NCBI GenBank assembly: GCA_022041995.1
Contig: CP074386.1
Coordinates: forward strand, 452,131-516,130
DNA: 64,000 nucleotides
From: Cupriavidus necator
GTDB taxonomy: Bacteria > Pseudomonadota > Gammaproteobacteria > Burkholderiales > Burkholderiaceae
Direction of reading: 5' to 3'
Every line of letters starts with the position of its first letter. Position 1 is the first letter of the stretch. Made by a program: the position numbers and the translations under genes. This document shows, one piece after another, positions 8,941 through 20,779 of this stretch. The notes under the pieces are model-generated. The model ran no database searches and was not told where the DNA came from. It saw nothing but the letters and a program-made list of their open reading frames with translations.

Positions 8941-9199
8941 GCGTCGACCCGCCGGGGACGAGAGAGAGCATCAGCTCCGGGCGCTCCGAACGGCCTCGAC
9001 CGGAGACCATGTGCAGACAGAAGCTTCGATGCCGACCAAGCAGCTCGGATACGTGCTCCTGGGTGAAATCGAGGAGTGGATTCCAGATGAGCGAACCATA
9101 CGCGAACAGCCAGATCCCGTCGGTCTGCGGGCGGGAATTTAACGCTTCTCGCATCGATGTATCGATCCGTTGAAGGTCCCAGCGGATACACGGACGCAT
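8941..9199 (-). pseudogene. chaC: ChaC-like gamma-glutamylcyclotransferase, N-terminal fragment
   Basis: About 86 codons match the start of ChaC enzymes, which split glutathione gamma-glutamyl bonds: the glycine-rich IWLFAYGSLIWNPLLDF substrate loop, then HRSFCLHMVSGRGRSERPEL and LVPGG. After GSTHGV the frame passes directly into RCC1-repeat sequence, so the gene is a chimera made by deletion or recombination and lacks the catalytic glutamate region. R. solanacearum has a ChaC-domain effector (RipAY), but no hrpII box is visible upstream of 9199 and the sequence is equally like ordinary ChaC, so I do not call it an effector. Confidence 0.6.
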
Positions 9200-9304
9200 C
9201 TTATGTAATGATCCCGTGAAATCTTGTTCACGTCATAATCCAGAATTAACGATGAGCAAACTAATGCACCGTCTTTCGGCAGTAACGATGCCAAGGGAAA
9301 TTAG

Positions 9305-12300
9305 ATGTCGAACGATCTCGATGAGTTTATCCAGCTTCACCGGACGTTTCACGATCTCGCACTAAGCGAAGAGGAGGGCAAGGAGTCCGAGCTGTTCCGG
9401 CTGACGCTCCGCGACAAGCCTACGCACTGGTCCGATCTGCTTGAAGAGCCACGCGTCGTCCTCCTTTCCGAGGCAGGGTCGGGAAAGACCGAAGAGCTCC
9501 GACATGTCTGCCGCGACTTACGGCACAGTGCAAAGCAAGCATTCTTTCTGCGCATCGAACACCTCACTCAAGACTTCGACGACGCTTTCGAGGAAGGAAC
9601 GCTCGAGGAGTTTGAGGAGTGGGTGAATTCTGGAGAGGACGGCTGGATTCTGTTGGACTCCGTCGACGAAGCGCGGCTGAAAGACCCAAAGGACTTCGAA
9701 CGCGCCATACGTAAGATCGGACGTAAGCTCGGTCGCGTCCTTCAGCGTGCCCACGTCATCATCAGCGGGCGCACAGACGCATGGAGGCCGAGGACGGATC
9801 TTCTGATTTGCGAGGCGGCACTTCCGTGGACGCCGCCGACGACCGAGCCCGACCGGGACCAGGGGGGCACCGAAGTCGTGACTACCAAGGACGTCCCTGC
9901 GCCGAAGCGTCAAAAATCACCCTTCCGCATTGTCGCGCTCGACGATCTTGCTGGCGAACAGGTTGATCGCTTTGCCAGCGCTAAGGGCATCACCGACATC
10001 AAAGCCTTCAAGAAAGCGGTGGATCGCGCCGATGCATGGTCGTTCACGGCCCGTCCGCTGGACCTAGCCGAGACCGTCGAGTTCTGGATCGCCAACGGAA
10101 AGATCGGCTCGAGGCTCGAGTTGATGCGGGCGAGCATCGACAAGCGGTTGGAGGAGTGGGATCAGGACCGCGCGGACGCCCATCCAATCTCCAAGGACCG
10201 CATTTGAGAGGGGGCACGCCTTGTCGCGGCGGCGGCGACGCTTGCGAAGGAGTCGGCTATCCGTGTGCCCGACGGTCAGCAGAACGAGCGCGGCCTCCCT
10301 GTCAAAGAAGTCTTGACCGACTGGAACGACGTTGATTGCCGGACCCTCCTGACGCGGCCAATATTTGACGAGGGCATCTACGGCACCGTGCGTTTCCATC
10401 ACCGTTCCGTCCGTGAATTTCTCACAGCAGAATGGCTCAACGTCATGCTTGTCGACGAAGGGTCGCGGGCGAAAATCGAAAACCTCTTCTTCCGGCGTCA
10501 ATACGGTATCGAGGTCGTGATTCCAACGATGCGCCCACTTCTTCCCTGGCTAGCCCTGCTCGACAGGCGGATCCTTGAGCGCGTAATACGGCTCGCGCCC
10601 GAGGTCTTGTTTGAGGGCGGCGATCCCGCGCAACTGCCGGTGGACACACGCGCCCAAATTCTGCGCGAAACTTGCGAGCAGCTCACCCAACCAGCGCACG
10701 GTCGAAGTGCCACCGAGTATTCGGCAGTGCAGCGTTTCACTAACCCGGATCTTGCGGAGGTCATCCGGGAACTCCTAGAAAGGCACAGCAACGACGAGGA
10801 CATCGTCTGGTTCCTTCTCCGCATGGTCCAGCAAGGGGGGATCGTTACACTCGCGGACAAGGCCAAGCAGTTCGCCCTAAACTCGCGGGCGAAGTATACG
10901 AGGATAGCTGCCATCTGGGCAATGATCGAAGTCGGATCGCGGCAGGACTGCTCCGAGGTTTGCGAGGCGTTCCTTGCTGAAGCGCCGCCGTTCCGTAGAA
11001 GCTGGCTTGGTGAGCTGGTTAATGGCCTCGGGCAGACGCAGGCCGACGTGGACTGGTTGCTTACGGCCCTTGCGCTCGCAGCACCCAAAAAGCGGTACAA
11101 GACCGATTCGCTCTCGGATTCGCTCGCGAACTACGTGACCGCGCTTCCGTCGATGCTCGTTCCCACACTTCTCGCTGGGCTTGCCAAGCTGCTGAGACGC
11201 AGACCAGTCGTCGAGCAGCGGCACTGCGAGATTTCCAAGAGAGACATTTGGCTCTGCCAGGCCGCGGGCCAAGCCGTGACGCTGCAGATAGAACGCCGCG
11301 ATCCTGCTACGCTGAAGAAGGCAGCGCTTTCGATCCTGCGAATGCTACCGATCGCTGAGGCCTACGGGCGCGGAGAATACGAGGGTGGGCGCAAAGCACT
11401 GTCAAAACTGGTCCGCGGATGGCCAGCGCTCAACCGGGCATTGTTCTGGTATAGCATCGCCGAAGAGCGCGCGCGACGGAAGCGCAATGGCGGCGAGCGG
11501 CTGACCGACTACTGGCAAGCCCCGATCTTCGGCGCCTATTGGGCCTTCGACGGCTCAGACTTCGACTACATAAGCGACCAGATCGTAGCTCGGCCGCTCC
11601 TAGACGACAAACTCGTCGCGTTGACACTCGCCTTCACGCTCTACAATCAGAACGATCATCCGAGGCAGTGGCGAGACGCGCTCAAGGAGGCCTCGTCGAC
11701 CAATCCTGAGGTAGCTGCTGAGTTAGACAGGTTGGTCAAGCCCCCCAAGTGGGACCATAGCAAGTTCAGACGCCAGGAGGCGGCCTGGAAGCGCCGATCC
11801 GAGAAAGAGGCGAAGATGGCGGCGGCGGCCAAGGAGAAGGCGAAGCAGATTCTAGCGGGCCGAGTGGATAGGATCCGCGATTTCGGAGAACCCGGCGAGA
11901 TCTCCAAAGACCAGCACTACCTCTATGATCAGATGAATGCCGTCGAAAGTCAGCACAACTGGTGGACAGAGGGCAACTGGCGCTCTCTTATCGAAGAATT
12001 CGGCCCGGAGGTCGCACTCGCTTTCCGGGACGGCGCCGTCGGATACTGGCGACAGAACAGACCTCTGCTCCGCTCCGAGGGTGCCGTCGCGAACACCACG
12101 CCGTTCTCGACGATCTTCGGTCTTACGGGGCTGTCCATCGAAGCGCGGGAGATTGTCGCGTGGCCATCTTTACTCCTTCCGGCTGAAGCGGAGATCGCAA
12201 CGCGATACGCCGTGCACGAGCTCAACGGATTTCCTGTTTGGCTCCCCCAACTGTACAATTCGTTCCCATCGCAAGTCCGCGAAGTCCTGCTGAACGAGAT

Positions 12301-12785
12301 CAAATTCGAGCTCACTACTGAGACGGCGGAGGGAGAGAGCCACTACGTGCTCTATGACGTAGCCTGGCACGGCGACTGGATATGGGACCAGATTGCTCCG
12401 GAGCTCTTATCTGAGCTACGCGAAAAACGGGTCAATGCACGCAACCTCGGCTTTATCCTGGCGATCATCAATCGATCATCGATTGATGACAAGACCGTTG
12501 CCAAGATTGTTTCGCGGAAGGCGAACGCCACCCGCAATCTCACCTTTTCTCCGATCTGGTTTGCCGCCTGGGTCGGCGTCGATCCTGCCGCCGGGATCGC
12601 AGCCCTTTCTGCTCGGCTCGTCGGTATGGAGGATCCGGTTCATTAGACGAAGCTAGCCCTAGCCTTTGTCGTTGCCCTTGTTGGCGGCAGGTCGCAGGAA
12701 GGCCGAGCCCGGCAGGCATTCCGTACGGTCGAACACATGAAGTCGCTCTACCTGCTAATGGCCCGCTACATCCGACATGAGGAGG
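9305..12785 (+). pseudogene. Large STAND/NACHT-like P-loop NTPase, two in-frame stops and 3' truncation
   Basis: One continuous frame runs from the ATG at 9305 to about 12785, interrupted only by TGA at 10205-10207 and TAG at 12644-12646; reading through gives about 1,160 codons. Residues 54-62 (LSEAGSGKT) form Walker A, 114-122 (WILLDSVDE) Walker B with the DxxDE-type acidic cluster of NACHT/STAND ATPases, and 152-157 (IISGRT) a sensor-like strand. The long C-terminal part is helical and repeat-like. After the second stop the frame still looks coding (LALAFVVALVGGRSQEG, MARYIRHEE) until about 12785, where transposase-associated sequence begins. Bacterial STAND NTPases often act in phage sensing; that role here is inference. 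Confidence 0.6.
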
Positions 12786-12867
12786 CGAGGTTCAAAGGCG
12801 CGTTACACATGAGGAGGCACCTGGAGCGCCAGGCGATAATGGTGCCCCTTTTTCATCTGCGGCATCC

Positions 12868-14361
12868 ATGACTCAAAACACCCGATCTGGCGTGGGCAGA
12901 CTGAGCGCCGACAAACGCAAAGCGATCGCACTTCAGGCCCTCGCGCGCACCGAACCAATCAGTGTGCTGGCTGAGCGTAACGGCGTGAGCCGCCCGACGG
13001 TCTACCGACAGATCGGCACGGCCAGTGCAGCGCTCGATGAAGCCTTTGATACCACGCGGGCAGCCGACGCAGATCAGGTGCTTTTCATGCTGCCGGTCAC
13101 CCGCCAATGGCTCGATCAGGTCATCGTGGCGTTCACGATGGTGGGTCACGTTTCGTTTCGCGCTACCCTTGAGCTCATGCACGACCTGCTCGGCGTATCG
13201 ACCAGCCTGGGCACGATTCACACCGTTCTCCAGCAGGCTGCGCAGCAGGCCATGGCCATTAACGCCGGCGTGGACCTCTCAGCCATCCGGGTCGGCCTGC
13301 ACGACGAACTCTTTCAGGGTTCCCAACCCGTGCTCGCCGGTATCGATGTTGCCTCGACCTATTGCTATCTGCTCGCCACCGAAGCTCATCGCGACGGCGA
13401 CACCTGGGCCATCCATCTGCTGGACCTGCAATCACGGGGACTCGATCCTGAGCACACGATCGCCGATGCGGGAACCGGGCTGCGTGCCGGGCAAAAAATT
13501 GCCTGGCCCGATACGCCGTGTCACGGCGACGTCTTCCACATCATTGAGCAGGGCAAATCACTGGCGACGCTCTGGCATCGTGTCGCCGGCGGTGCGCGCA
13601 CCGAACGCGAGCAGCTCGAAGCGCGTCTGGCCAATCCCCGTCGACGTTGCGACGATAGCCTCCTCGCTGCCACGCCGGAAACGCTTCGTCGCAATGAAGC
13701 CCATGCGCACGAGCTGGCCGCCGATCTGCGCACCCTGGTTCAGTGGCTCGAACGTGACATCCTGTCACTGGCAGGGCCGGACCTCGCGACGCGTCAACTG
13801 CTGTTCGATTTCGTGGTTGCCGAACTGCGGCAACGTGAGGCCCAGGACCTCTCACGCACGGGCGCATACCGGCGTGCACTGCAGAACCAGCGCGACGGGC
13901 TGCTCGCTTTCGCGGGCCTGCTCGACGAAAAACTCGACGCCATTGCGCAAACGCACAACGTGGCGCGCGATCTCGTGCGCGAGGTCTTCATCCTCCATCG
14001 CAAGTCCGAAACGTCGAGCGCGTTCTGGAAAGGATGGAATCGCCTGCTTAGCCGCATCGGTCGCCCGTTTCACGACGTCTACGCCGCCGTATCCGCGGCG
14101 CTGCGCAGCACACCACGCAGCAGCTCGCTGGTCGAAAATCTCAACTCGCGACTGCGCGTATGCCTGACTAACCGGCGTCATCTGAAGGGCGGGCGGGTCT
14201 GGCTTGGTCTGCTGCAGTTCGTCTTCAATCATCGCCGCTTTGCCCGTAGCCGATGCCCTGAGCGCACTGGAAAGAGCCCGAGGGAATTGATGAGCGGCAA
14301 GCCTCACGATCACTGGCTTACGCTGCTCGGACTCGGCCGCCTCCAGCCTCAGCGCATCTGA
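12868..14361 (+). CDS. Transposase-like protein with N-terminal HTH, family unassigned
   Basis: A 497-residue intact protein. Residues 15-55 form a helix-turn-helix (SVLAERNGVSRPTVYRQI). A catalytic-type core follows, with aspartates in VLAGIDVAST, TIADAGTGLRAG and CHGDVFH, and a C-terminal part typical of transposases (SSLVENLNSRLRVCLTNRR, LLQFVFNHRRF). The middle region is helical, as in transposases with a long insertion before the last acidic residue. I recognise the overall pattern of an IS transposase but cannot name the family. I found no clear terminal inverted repeats; the left junction interrupts the STAND NTPase gene near 12785. Confidence 0.65.
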   Translation: MTQNTRSGVGRLSADKRKAIALQALARTEPISVLAERNGVSRPTVYRQIGTASAALDEAFDTTRAADADQVLFMLPVTRQWLDQVIVAFTMVGHVSFRATLELMHDLLGVSTSLGTIHTVLQQAAQQAMAINAGVDLSAIRVGLHDELFQGSQPVLAGIDVASTYCYLLATEAHRDGDTWAIHLLDLQSRGLDPEHTIADAGTGLRAGQKIAWPDTPCHGDVFHIIEQGKSLATLWHRVAGGARTEREQLEARLANPRRRCDDSLLAATPETLRRNEAHAHELAADLRTLVQWLERDILSLAGPDLATRQLLFDFVVAELRQREAQDLSRTGAYRRALQNQRDGLLAFAGLLDEKLDAIAQTHNVARDLVREVFILHRKSETSSAFWKGWNRLLSRIGRPFHDVYAAVSAALRSTPRSSSLVENLNSRLRVCLTNRRHLKGGRVWLGLLQFVFNHRRFARSRCPERTGKSPRELMSGKPHDHWLTLLGLGRLQPQRI

Positions 14362-14429
14362 CATCGGCCGGGTTGTCACCAGCCTCTATTATGCATCGGA
14401 ATCCTTAACATTCCTGCGTTTCACGCAGG

Positions 14430-15338
14430 CTGCTTAAGCTCGTCCCTGTAACGCAAAAATCGCGTGTTTTGAACCACGCCCGCTTTGCCAATCGCCCCGG
14501 CGTTTTCCGTTGTCGCCATTGCACACGCGACACGAGCCTCACTGCTGGCACCGTCATGGAGCGCACGCACACACCGCTGTCGGTTTGGTTCTGGGCGGCG
14601 TAACTGGTCGCCAGTCAGACACCTGGCATGTCGGCCGTTCAGTTCCAGCGCCAACTCGACCTGTCGCGTTACGAGACCGCCTTCCAGATACTCCACAAGT
14701 TGCGCGCCGGCATGGTGCGCCCCGACCAGGATCGGATCGGTGGCAAGCCTGAGGAACACGTCGAGGCCGATAAGACCTACGTCGGTGGGCGTACTCGCGG
14801 CAAAGGCAGGGGCCACGACATGGTTCTTGTGGCCGGCGCTGTCGAGGTTCGGCAACGCAAACTTGCCGGCAGCCGCAACAAACGCAAGAGCGGACGGTAT
14901 GCCGGACGAGTTCGGCTCGCTCTGGTTCCTGACCGAAGTGCCCGGTCGCTGGGCGGATTCATCGAGCGTACCGTTGCACCCGGCGCAACCATCATCACCG
15001 ACGACTGGAACGGTTATGCCAAGCTGGGCGAGCGCGGCTATGGCCATATCGCCATCGCGCAGCGCGGTGAGATGCAAGTGACCGAATCCTTCCTGCCGAT
15101 CATTTACCTTGTGTTCTCCAATCTCAAGACCTGGCTGCGCGGAATTCATCACGGTGTCAGCCCGCAGCACCTGCAAGCCTATCTCAACGAATTTACCTTC
15201 CGCTTCAACCGTCGTTTCTATCCCTTCAATGCATTTCGCTCCCTGCTCGGCATCGCTGGTGACGTCACCGCGCCGACCTATGCCGAGCTCTATGCCAAAA
15301 AATCGCTACCCACTACATCTAGTAGGTTTGGGAGCTAA
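14430..15338 (+). pseudogene. IS1595-family (ISXO2-like) transposase, disrupted
   Basis: The C-terminal frame from 14628 is a clear IS1595 transposase: HVEADKTYVGGRTRGKGRG (first Asp), IITDDWNGY (second), HHGVSPQHLQAYLNEF and FRFNRRF. In the same frame upstream lies a zinc-ribbon remnant (FRCRHCTRDTSLTAGTVM), but a TAA at about 14600 (in WFWAA-stop-LVASQTPGMS) separates them, and the first CxxC of the ribbon is out of frame or missing. The element is therefore inactive. It lies directly after the unassigned transposase, and its left boundary is not defined. Confidence 0.75.
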
Positions 15339-15349
15339 CCGGATAAGCA
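15325..15349 (+). repeat. Right end of IS1595-family element
   Basis: The sequence ggtttgggagctaaccggat plus aagca at the end of the transposase recurs in reverse complement at 42982-43006, immediately beside an IS6-family copy. The repetition at two IS junctions marks it as a terminal sequence of the IS1595-type element. Confidence 0.65.
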
Positions 15350-15547
15350 TGGTTCAGCCTTCAATACCAGACGTCGTCAATTGAGCGCTTACACTCCACG
15401 ATCGCTCTGCTACGCGCGGTCGCGGAGGGCATTCGAGTGTCTAAAGTTGAGTATCTCTTTACCGCCAGCGAATAGGATTCGCGAACATCATAACTGGAAG
15501 GATTACGGGAGCATTTCGACCGAAGAATCTTGTTCAGCCGCCGCAAC
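15350..15547. other. Intergenic region downstream of the SKWP effector
   Basis: No gene is seen. A GC-rich hairpin (gccgc-cgcaaccta-gcggc type, about 15536-15560) overlaps the end of the effector C-terminal frame and could act as its terminator, but it has no T-run on the minus strand. Confidence 0.35.
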
Positions 15548-16048
15548 CTAGCGGCGCGGCCACAATGGCTGAAAGTGGCCGGGTGTATGAAGGATATGCA
15601 CAAGTCGGCCTTGCTGACCAACGACCGGATGCACTGTGAGCTGCCCGCTCGCATTGACCGCAATGGCCTGGATGCGTATGCCAAGGCTGCGCGCGAGCCC
15701 CCACCCGGCCTCGTACATGTCGATGTCGCCATCCCTATCGGCCAGGCCCCCACGAAATAGCTCGCCCCGCAACCACTGCGCCTGTGCCTGGAGTTCGCTC
15801 GTCTGCTCCGTTGCCATCGCAGGCTCTCGCCTTAGGTTGCGGCTGAGCTGAAGAGCTGTGTCTAGCAGGCAATTATTCTGCAGCCCGCTGGCCATCCCCA
15901 TCTCAGCGTTTGATTGCGCCAGAAACTGTTCAAGACTGATGAGCAGGGGCCCCGAATTGAATTCGCCCAAGGATGGGGGAACGGGCACCTGAGCCGGCGA
16001 GGCACCCGCCAGGGGGGGTCGTGCAGGCCGCTCAGCACGTCCGGTGCG
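15548..16048 (-). other. OTU-like cysteine-protease segment at effector C-terminus
   Basis: The last frame of the effector encodes about 165 residues with GLQNNCLLDTALQL (candidate catalytic Cys with preceding Asn) and, near the C-terminus, LVHILHTPGHFQPL (candidate catalytic His), the spacing and context seen in OTU-type deubiquitinases. An acidic DRDGDIDMYEAG segment sits between. It is joined to the upstream effector frame only across the 12-G tract at 16052-16063. Assignment rests on motif resemblance; a structure-based search would decide. Confidence 0.45.
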
Positions 16049-16051
16049 CGC

Positions 16052-16063
16052 GGGGGGGGGGGG
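16052..16063 (-). repeat. 12-base homopolymeric G tract in effector coding region
   Basis: Twelve consecutive G residues on the + strand (C in the coding strand) encode part of a proline run. One upstream frame ends 29 bp beyond the tract at HRTC-stop; shifting by one base joins it to the OTU-like segment. Tracts of this length slip easily during replication and are also error-prone in sequencing. Confidence 0.75.
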
Positions 16064-19000
16064 CCCAGTTGCTGCGAACAGCATGGCCAGGATCGGGGGC
16101 CGGGTGTGTCACGGCAGGCGCGCTCCGCGTGGCACCGTGCGGCCCGTAGGGTTGCCCGGTGTCCAGGTCGGAGCTGCGTGCTTGATCCGCGGCTGCGCCG
16201 CGATACGGCTGGTTCATCGGGCCGCCAGGCCTCTCGTCGGCAATGGATGGTTCCGCATAGAGATCGAAGGACAGGATCATCTCGATGCCCTGCGGGGGCG
16301 CCACGCGGGCTGCCGCGTCGCGCAGGTCCTGCTCCAGCGTCCCGCGCGGCACCGCATCAGGCGACAGTTGGCGCAGCCTTTCGTAGGTCCGGTGACTCTT
16401 CTCCTTGGCCTTCAGGCTATCACGGGTGTGGAACTGGATTTCCCAGTCGGCGTCTTCGCCCTCAACGCGGGTGCGCACGTTCACATTCAGGCCAGCATAG
16501 CCGGTGCCCTCCCGGGTAAAGCTGTTGTTCACGCGCATGACCGTCATGCCGGCCCTTTGCAGACTGGTCAGGATCCTCCGGGCGTCCATGGCAAATCTCT
16601 CTGCACCGAGGATCACCTCATAGCGCAGACCATCGCGTACCCGCCTGGCGGCCTCCTGCGGTGTTTGCAGGCCCTGCTCGCGCTGTATCCGGGCAAGCTT
16701 CTCTTCAATGCTTTTCTTCTTCTTAAAGATAAACCTGCGCCAGCCGCCACCGTCCATGTCCGCGCGCAACTTCGCGCCGTGGTGCTCCAGCGCCTGCTGC
16801 AGCACAGGCCAGACCGCACCCTCGAGACGTTCAGCCTGGCTTCTGATCTGCTGGGCCAGTTGCGCAAGGGGGCAGGCACGCGCGGCGTGGCTGACGCCTG
16901 GGGCCGCGGCTGCACCTTCAATACCGTTTCCGGCTCCCAGTCCACGATATCTTCCACCCCCGCAGGAACGGGTAATGCACGGAAGGCCTCGCGCGCTGGC
17001 CCGAGCAACTTCCAGATCTCGTCGCCGGAGGCGCCATCGAATCCACGTCGTTGCGCCTCCTTGTACAGGTCGTGGTACTTCTCCTTGCATTTGAACGTTT
17101 GCTCTGTATGAAACTGGATTTCCCATGCGATGCCGTTTGGCTCCTTCAGCGTGACGCTCACCGCCTGGAAAGGGCTGCGGCCCCGCAGGAAGTGATTCGT
17201 GCGCCGGATCAGAGTATGCGCCTTCGCGAGCTGCGCCATGATCTGGCGATAGTCCCCCATAAACGTATCCGCGGGCAGCACCACACTGTAGCGCAGCGCA
17301 TCGTTGACCAGCGCGCTGGCCTGGGCCAGGGTCCGGGGCGGCACTCCACCAATCAGCCGGGCCAGCTTGTCCTGCAGCGAGCGCGGCGACTTCAGCCTGT
17401 TCTTCTGTTCGCCCGCCAGACCCGCCCGCGCGTGTCCGGGCTCACTGCACCCGTTCACGATGTCCTGCAGCCTCATCGTGATCCCCGGCTCGGCCAAACG
17501 GGCCCGTTCATTGAGCGCCAGCGCCTCTTGCTCAAGCGCCTCCCGGGAAACCTCCTGCGCCCGTTCGGCCGGCGTAGCCGGTACGCTGAGCAGCTCCGCC
17601 TGCTGCAGCGCCCGGACGGCGTCCTGCATGACACCCGCTGCCATCGTTGGCATCTGCCGCAGCGCAGCGTCTGCCCACTGTGGATCGAAGCGCCCGTGCC
17701 GTATTTCCGCCAACGTCGGCTTGCTGTACGGTACCCGACGCAGACGGTCGGGATACCGGCGTTCAGCCATTTCGCAACTCTCGATCACGCTTGTAAAGAG
17801 ATCGGTGCCCGTGTCCGACTTCAGCGCGTCGGTGCCCACCTTTATGGCTATCGTAAACAGGTTGCGCATGGACAGCTCCGGCTCGCCCGGCACCAGCCCC
17901 GGCTGCCCCTCGGGGAACGCCGTACGCGACAGACGGCACACCGGGTAGTTGTCCAGCACCGCGTGCACACGCCCGGCCGTGTCGTCTGCCTGCTCATAGG
18001 CGCTCGCAAGTGCGGGGAACCCCTGCGCCAGCGCGGACGGAAGCTGCGGTGCCTGGACGCTGTCCCTGCCCAGCTGCATACACAGCTCATACAGCAGTTT
18101 CGCCGCCTCGCACGCTTGCGGCTCATGGGCTCGGTCAATCGCCTCATGCGCCTGCACCTGCAACTGCTGCAGCGCTGGTGCATCCTTGTCCCCCTGCAGC
18201 CGCCTGCGCAGTCCGTTGCGCAAATCACGCGCCACGCCGTCGTAGGTGCCGAACATCATGTTTCGCGCCATGGCCTCGCGCAGCTCATCTGGCTGCGCGA
18301 GAAAGCGCATGGCGAGCGTGGCGGCTTTACCCAGCAACGCGCCCCCCCGCTGCTCGGCCATAATTTCGCGCGCCCGTCCCGCCTGGTAGCGGCCCCGTTC
18401 ATCGATGGCCGGATGCGCAGTCTTGGGCGGCTTGAACGAGCGCTCCTCGCCCCGTCGCGCCTGGCGCGACTGCATGACGCGACCGATGTGGCCCACGAGA
18501 GCCGGATAGCCCGCATAGACGAACGCATCGTCCCCGTCCGTGTCCATGCTCCGCTTGCGCAGCTCCGCAATCGGGATTGCCCCAAGCCGCCCAGGCAGCA
18601 GCACGTCCTTGACCCGCAGGCTGCCCGTGCTGAACATCTGCTGCGGCAGCGTGTCGCGCTCGCGCCGGCTCTTCCAGCGCGACAGCGTCTTCAGGTCCTC
18701 CCGCGAACAGGCCAGATGCAGCCCCTGGTGGTCCGGATCCGGCGACCAGTAGCCCGGCGGCGGGATGATCAGCATGCCCTTGCTGTGCAGCATGTCGGCG
18801 CCCGTGCCCGAATCCTCATCGAATCCCGTATAGCTGTACTGGATGGCGAAGCACTGGTCCAGAAACTGGGCCGTCACGTCCTCCTGATCGGGCGTAACGA
18901 CCTGCGCGGCCGCAATGGGCAACAGGTTCTCCTTATCGTACGGCGGTTTGCCCACCAGCACATCGCCCTGCAACTGCGCAAAGCCCGGCAGCGGAATCGT

Positions 19001-20779
19001 CGGCAGATACAGCCTGTCGTCAGCCGAGGGGACCGCGCGGATGCGCCGCCCCTGGTAGCCGCCGCTGACGGCCAGTTGGTACAGCGTCAGGCAGTCCACC
19101 GCCTGCGATGCGTGCCGGTCCACCCCGTTCAGCCTGCGCTGCATCACCTCGCGCGCTTCGTCAAGCGCCGCCTCATCCCGCGGGAAATGCATCAGGGCCT
19201 GCGGTGGCAGCGTGTTAAATCCCGGCTGCTGCCCATCCACCAGCTTTTGCTGTGCCTCGTCGCCCCGTGCCTCCCTGACTGCCTCCCATGCCTCGATATG
19301 TTCGCGCACCACCGGAATGCGCATCGCCACGTCCCATCTCAGAAACCCGCAGCCGTCATTTGGACAGAGCGCGATGCGCTCGTGGTGTGGCCCTTGAAGC
19401 CTGAAGGGGTGCTGCGGCCCGGCCACGTCCTCAAACCAGCCCAGCCGCAACGTGCCCTCCACCACATGGTCAGGTGGCACCATCTCCATGAGCGCGCGTT
19501 GCATGCGCGACCAGTCCTCGCGCTGCGGCGCCAGCTTCTGCGCCAGTTCCATGAAGGCGCTGCCTGGGGCACTGTCGGCATACCGCACTGCCGGCAGCAC
19601 CGAAGCAGACGCGCTGCGGCCGGCGGCGATGTCCCGGGCTGACTTCCGCCGCCCCCGTGTCAGGCGGCTGCCGCCAAACATGTCGAAGCGCCAAGGCTCG
19701 TCTTTGTACTGGAACGTGCGCGCGAGCATGAAGGCGCTTAACTCCCCAGGCAGCCGCACCTCGACCAGCGGCTGACCGGTCAGGCGTGAATAAAACGAAT
19801 ACGCAGGCTCCGCCCCGTCGGACGACGCGGCGGGCTCCAGCTCCCGTCCCCGCAAGTCGACCGTGACATGCGTGGTGTCGCCCCACTCGGTTCGGGTGGT
19901 ACGACGTTTCCCACCACTGTGCGCAGGCTCTCGTGGCGCGCTGCCAGATCGAACCGGCGAGGAGGGTAACGCGTCGTGAGGGCCTCCAGATGCGCCGCGC
20001 TGGCCAGCCGCAGATCCAGCGCGTCCAGGATCGCATCATCCGCCTCGATCTGCGCAATCAAGTTCCAGCTCTTTTCCTGCAGATCCGTCTCGATGAGCGG
20101 GCGCGTCCTGTCCAGCGTCTGTCGCACCCACTGCTTCAGAGTCTCCTGGTGCGTCTTCACCGACTCGCGTTCGCCGCTGATGTAGCGCGGCTTCCACTGG
20201 TGGGCCACCACGCTGTATGCCTTGAGCACCTGATACAGTGACAGGGCCGGACAGCGCGTGCCGCATGCTTCGTCACCCTCCTTCAGGCGCAGCCCGGCAC
20301 GAGCGCCTGCCCCGCCCGGGGCTTGGCGCAGATACGCGTCGATCTTGTGTTCTACGACTGGCTTCAGCGCGTCGAACGTCTGCAGGGCGCGCACCCGGTG
20401 GCGCTGCAACTGCGGGCTGCGCGCCAGCGGCAGCAGCCCCATGCACAGGGTGCCCACACTCTCCAGCGGTTCTTCGCGCAGCCGTCCTTCTTGACACAGC
20501 GTCATGACACGCTCCAGCGCCGGCGTTGCGAGCAGCCGCAGCGCGTCGTGCATCCGCAGCTGGGCGAAAGCCTTGAGCAGCATACCCACGTGGCGGCCCT
20601 CGGCGCTGTCGAAGCGTTCCGGGTACAGCTCCAGGTGCACCGCTACCCCCATCAGTACATCGCGTGCGAGAACGGCGTTCCCGTCTTCGTCCCGGCCGAG
20701 CCGCGCCAGCGCGTTGGCAATCTGGCCGGTCTGGCCGAATTCGAACGTGCTCCACTCGAGCGGAGCCGAGCCCAGGCGT

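Noticed and set aside
8941..9199. RipAY effector
   Set aside because: ChaC similarity alone is not enough; no hrpII box is seen upstream and only the N-terminal third is present.
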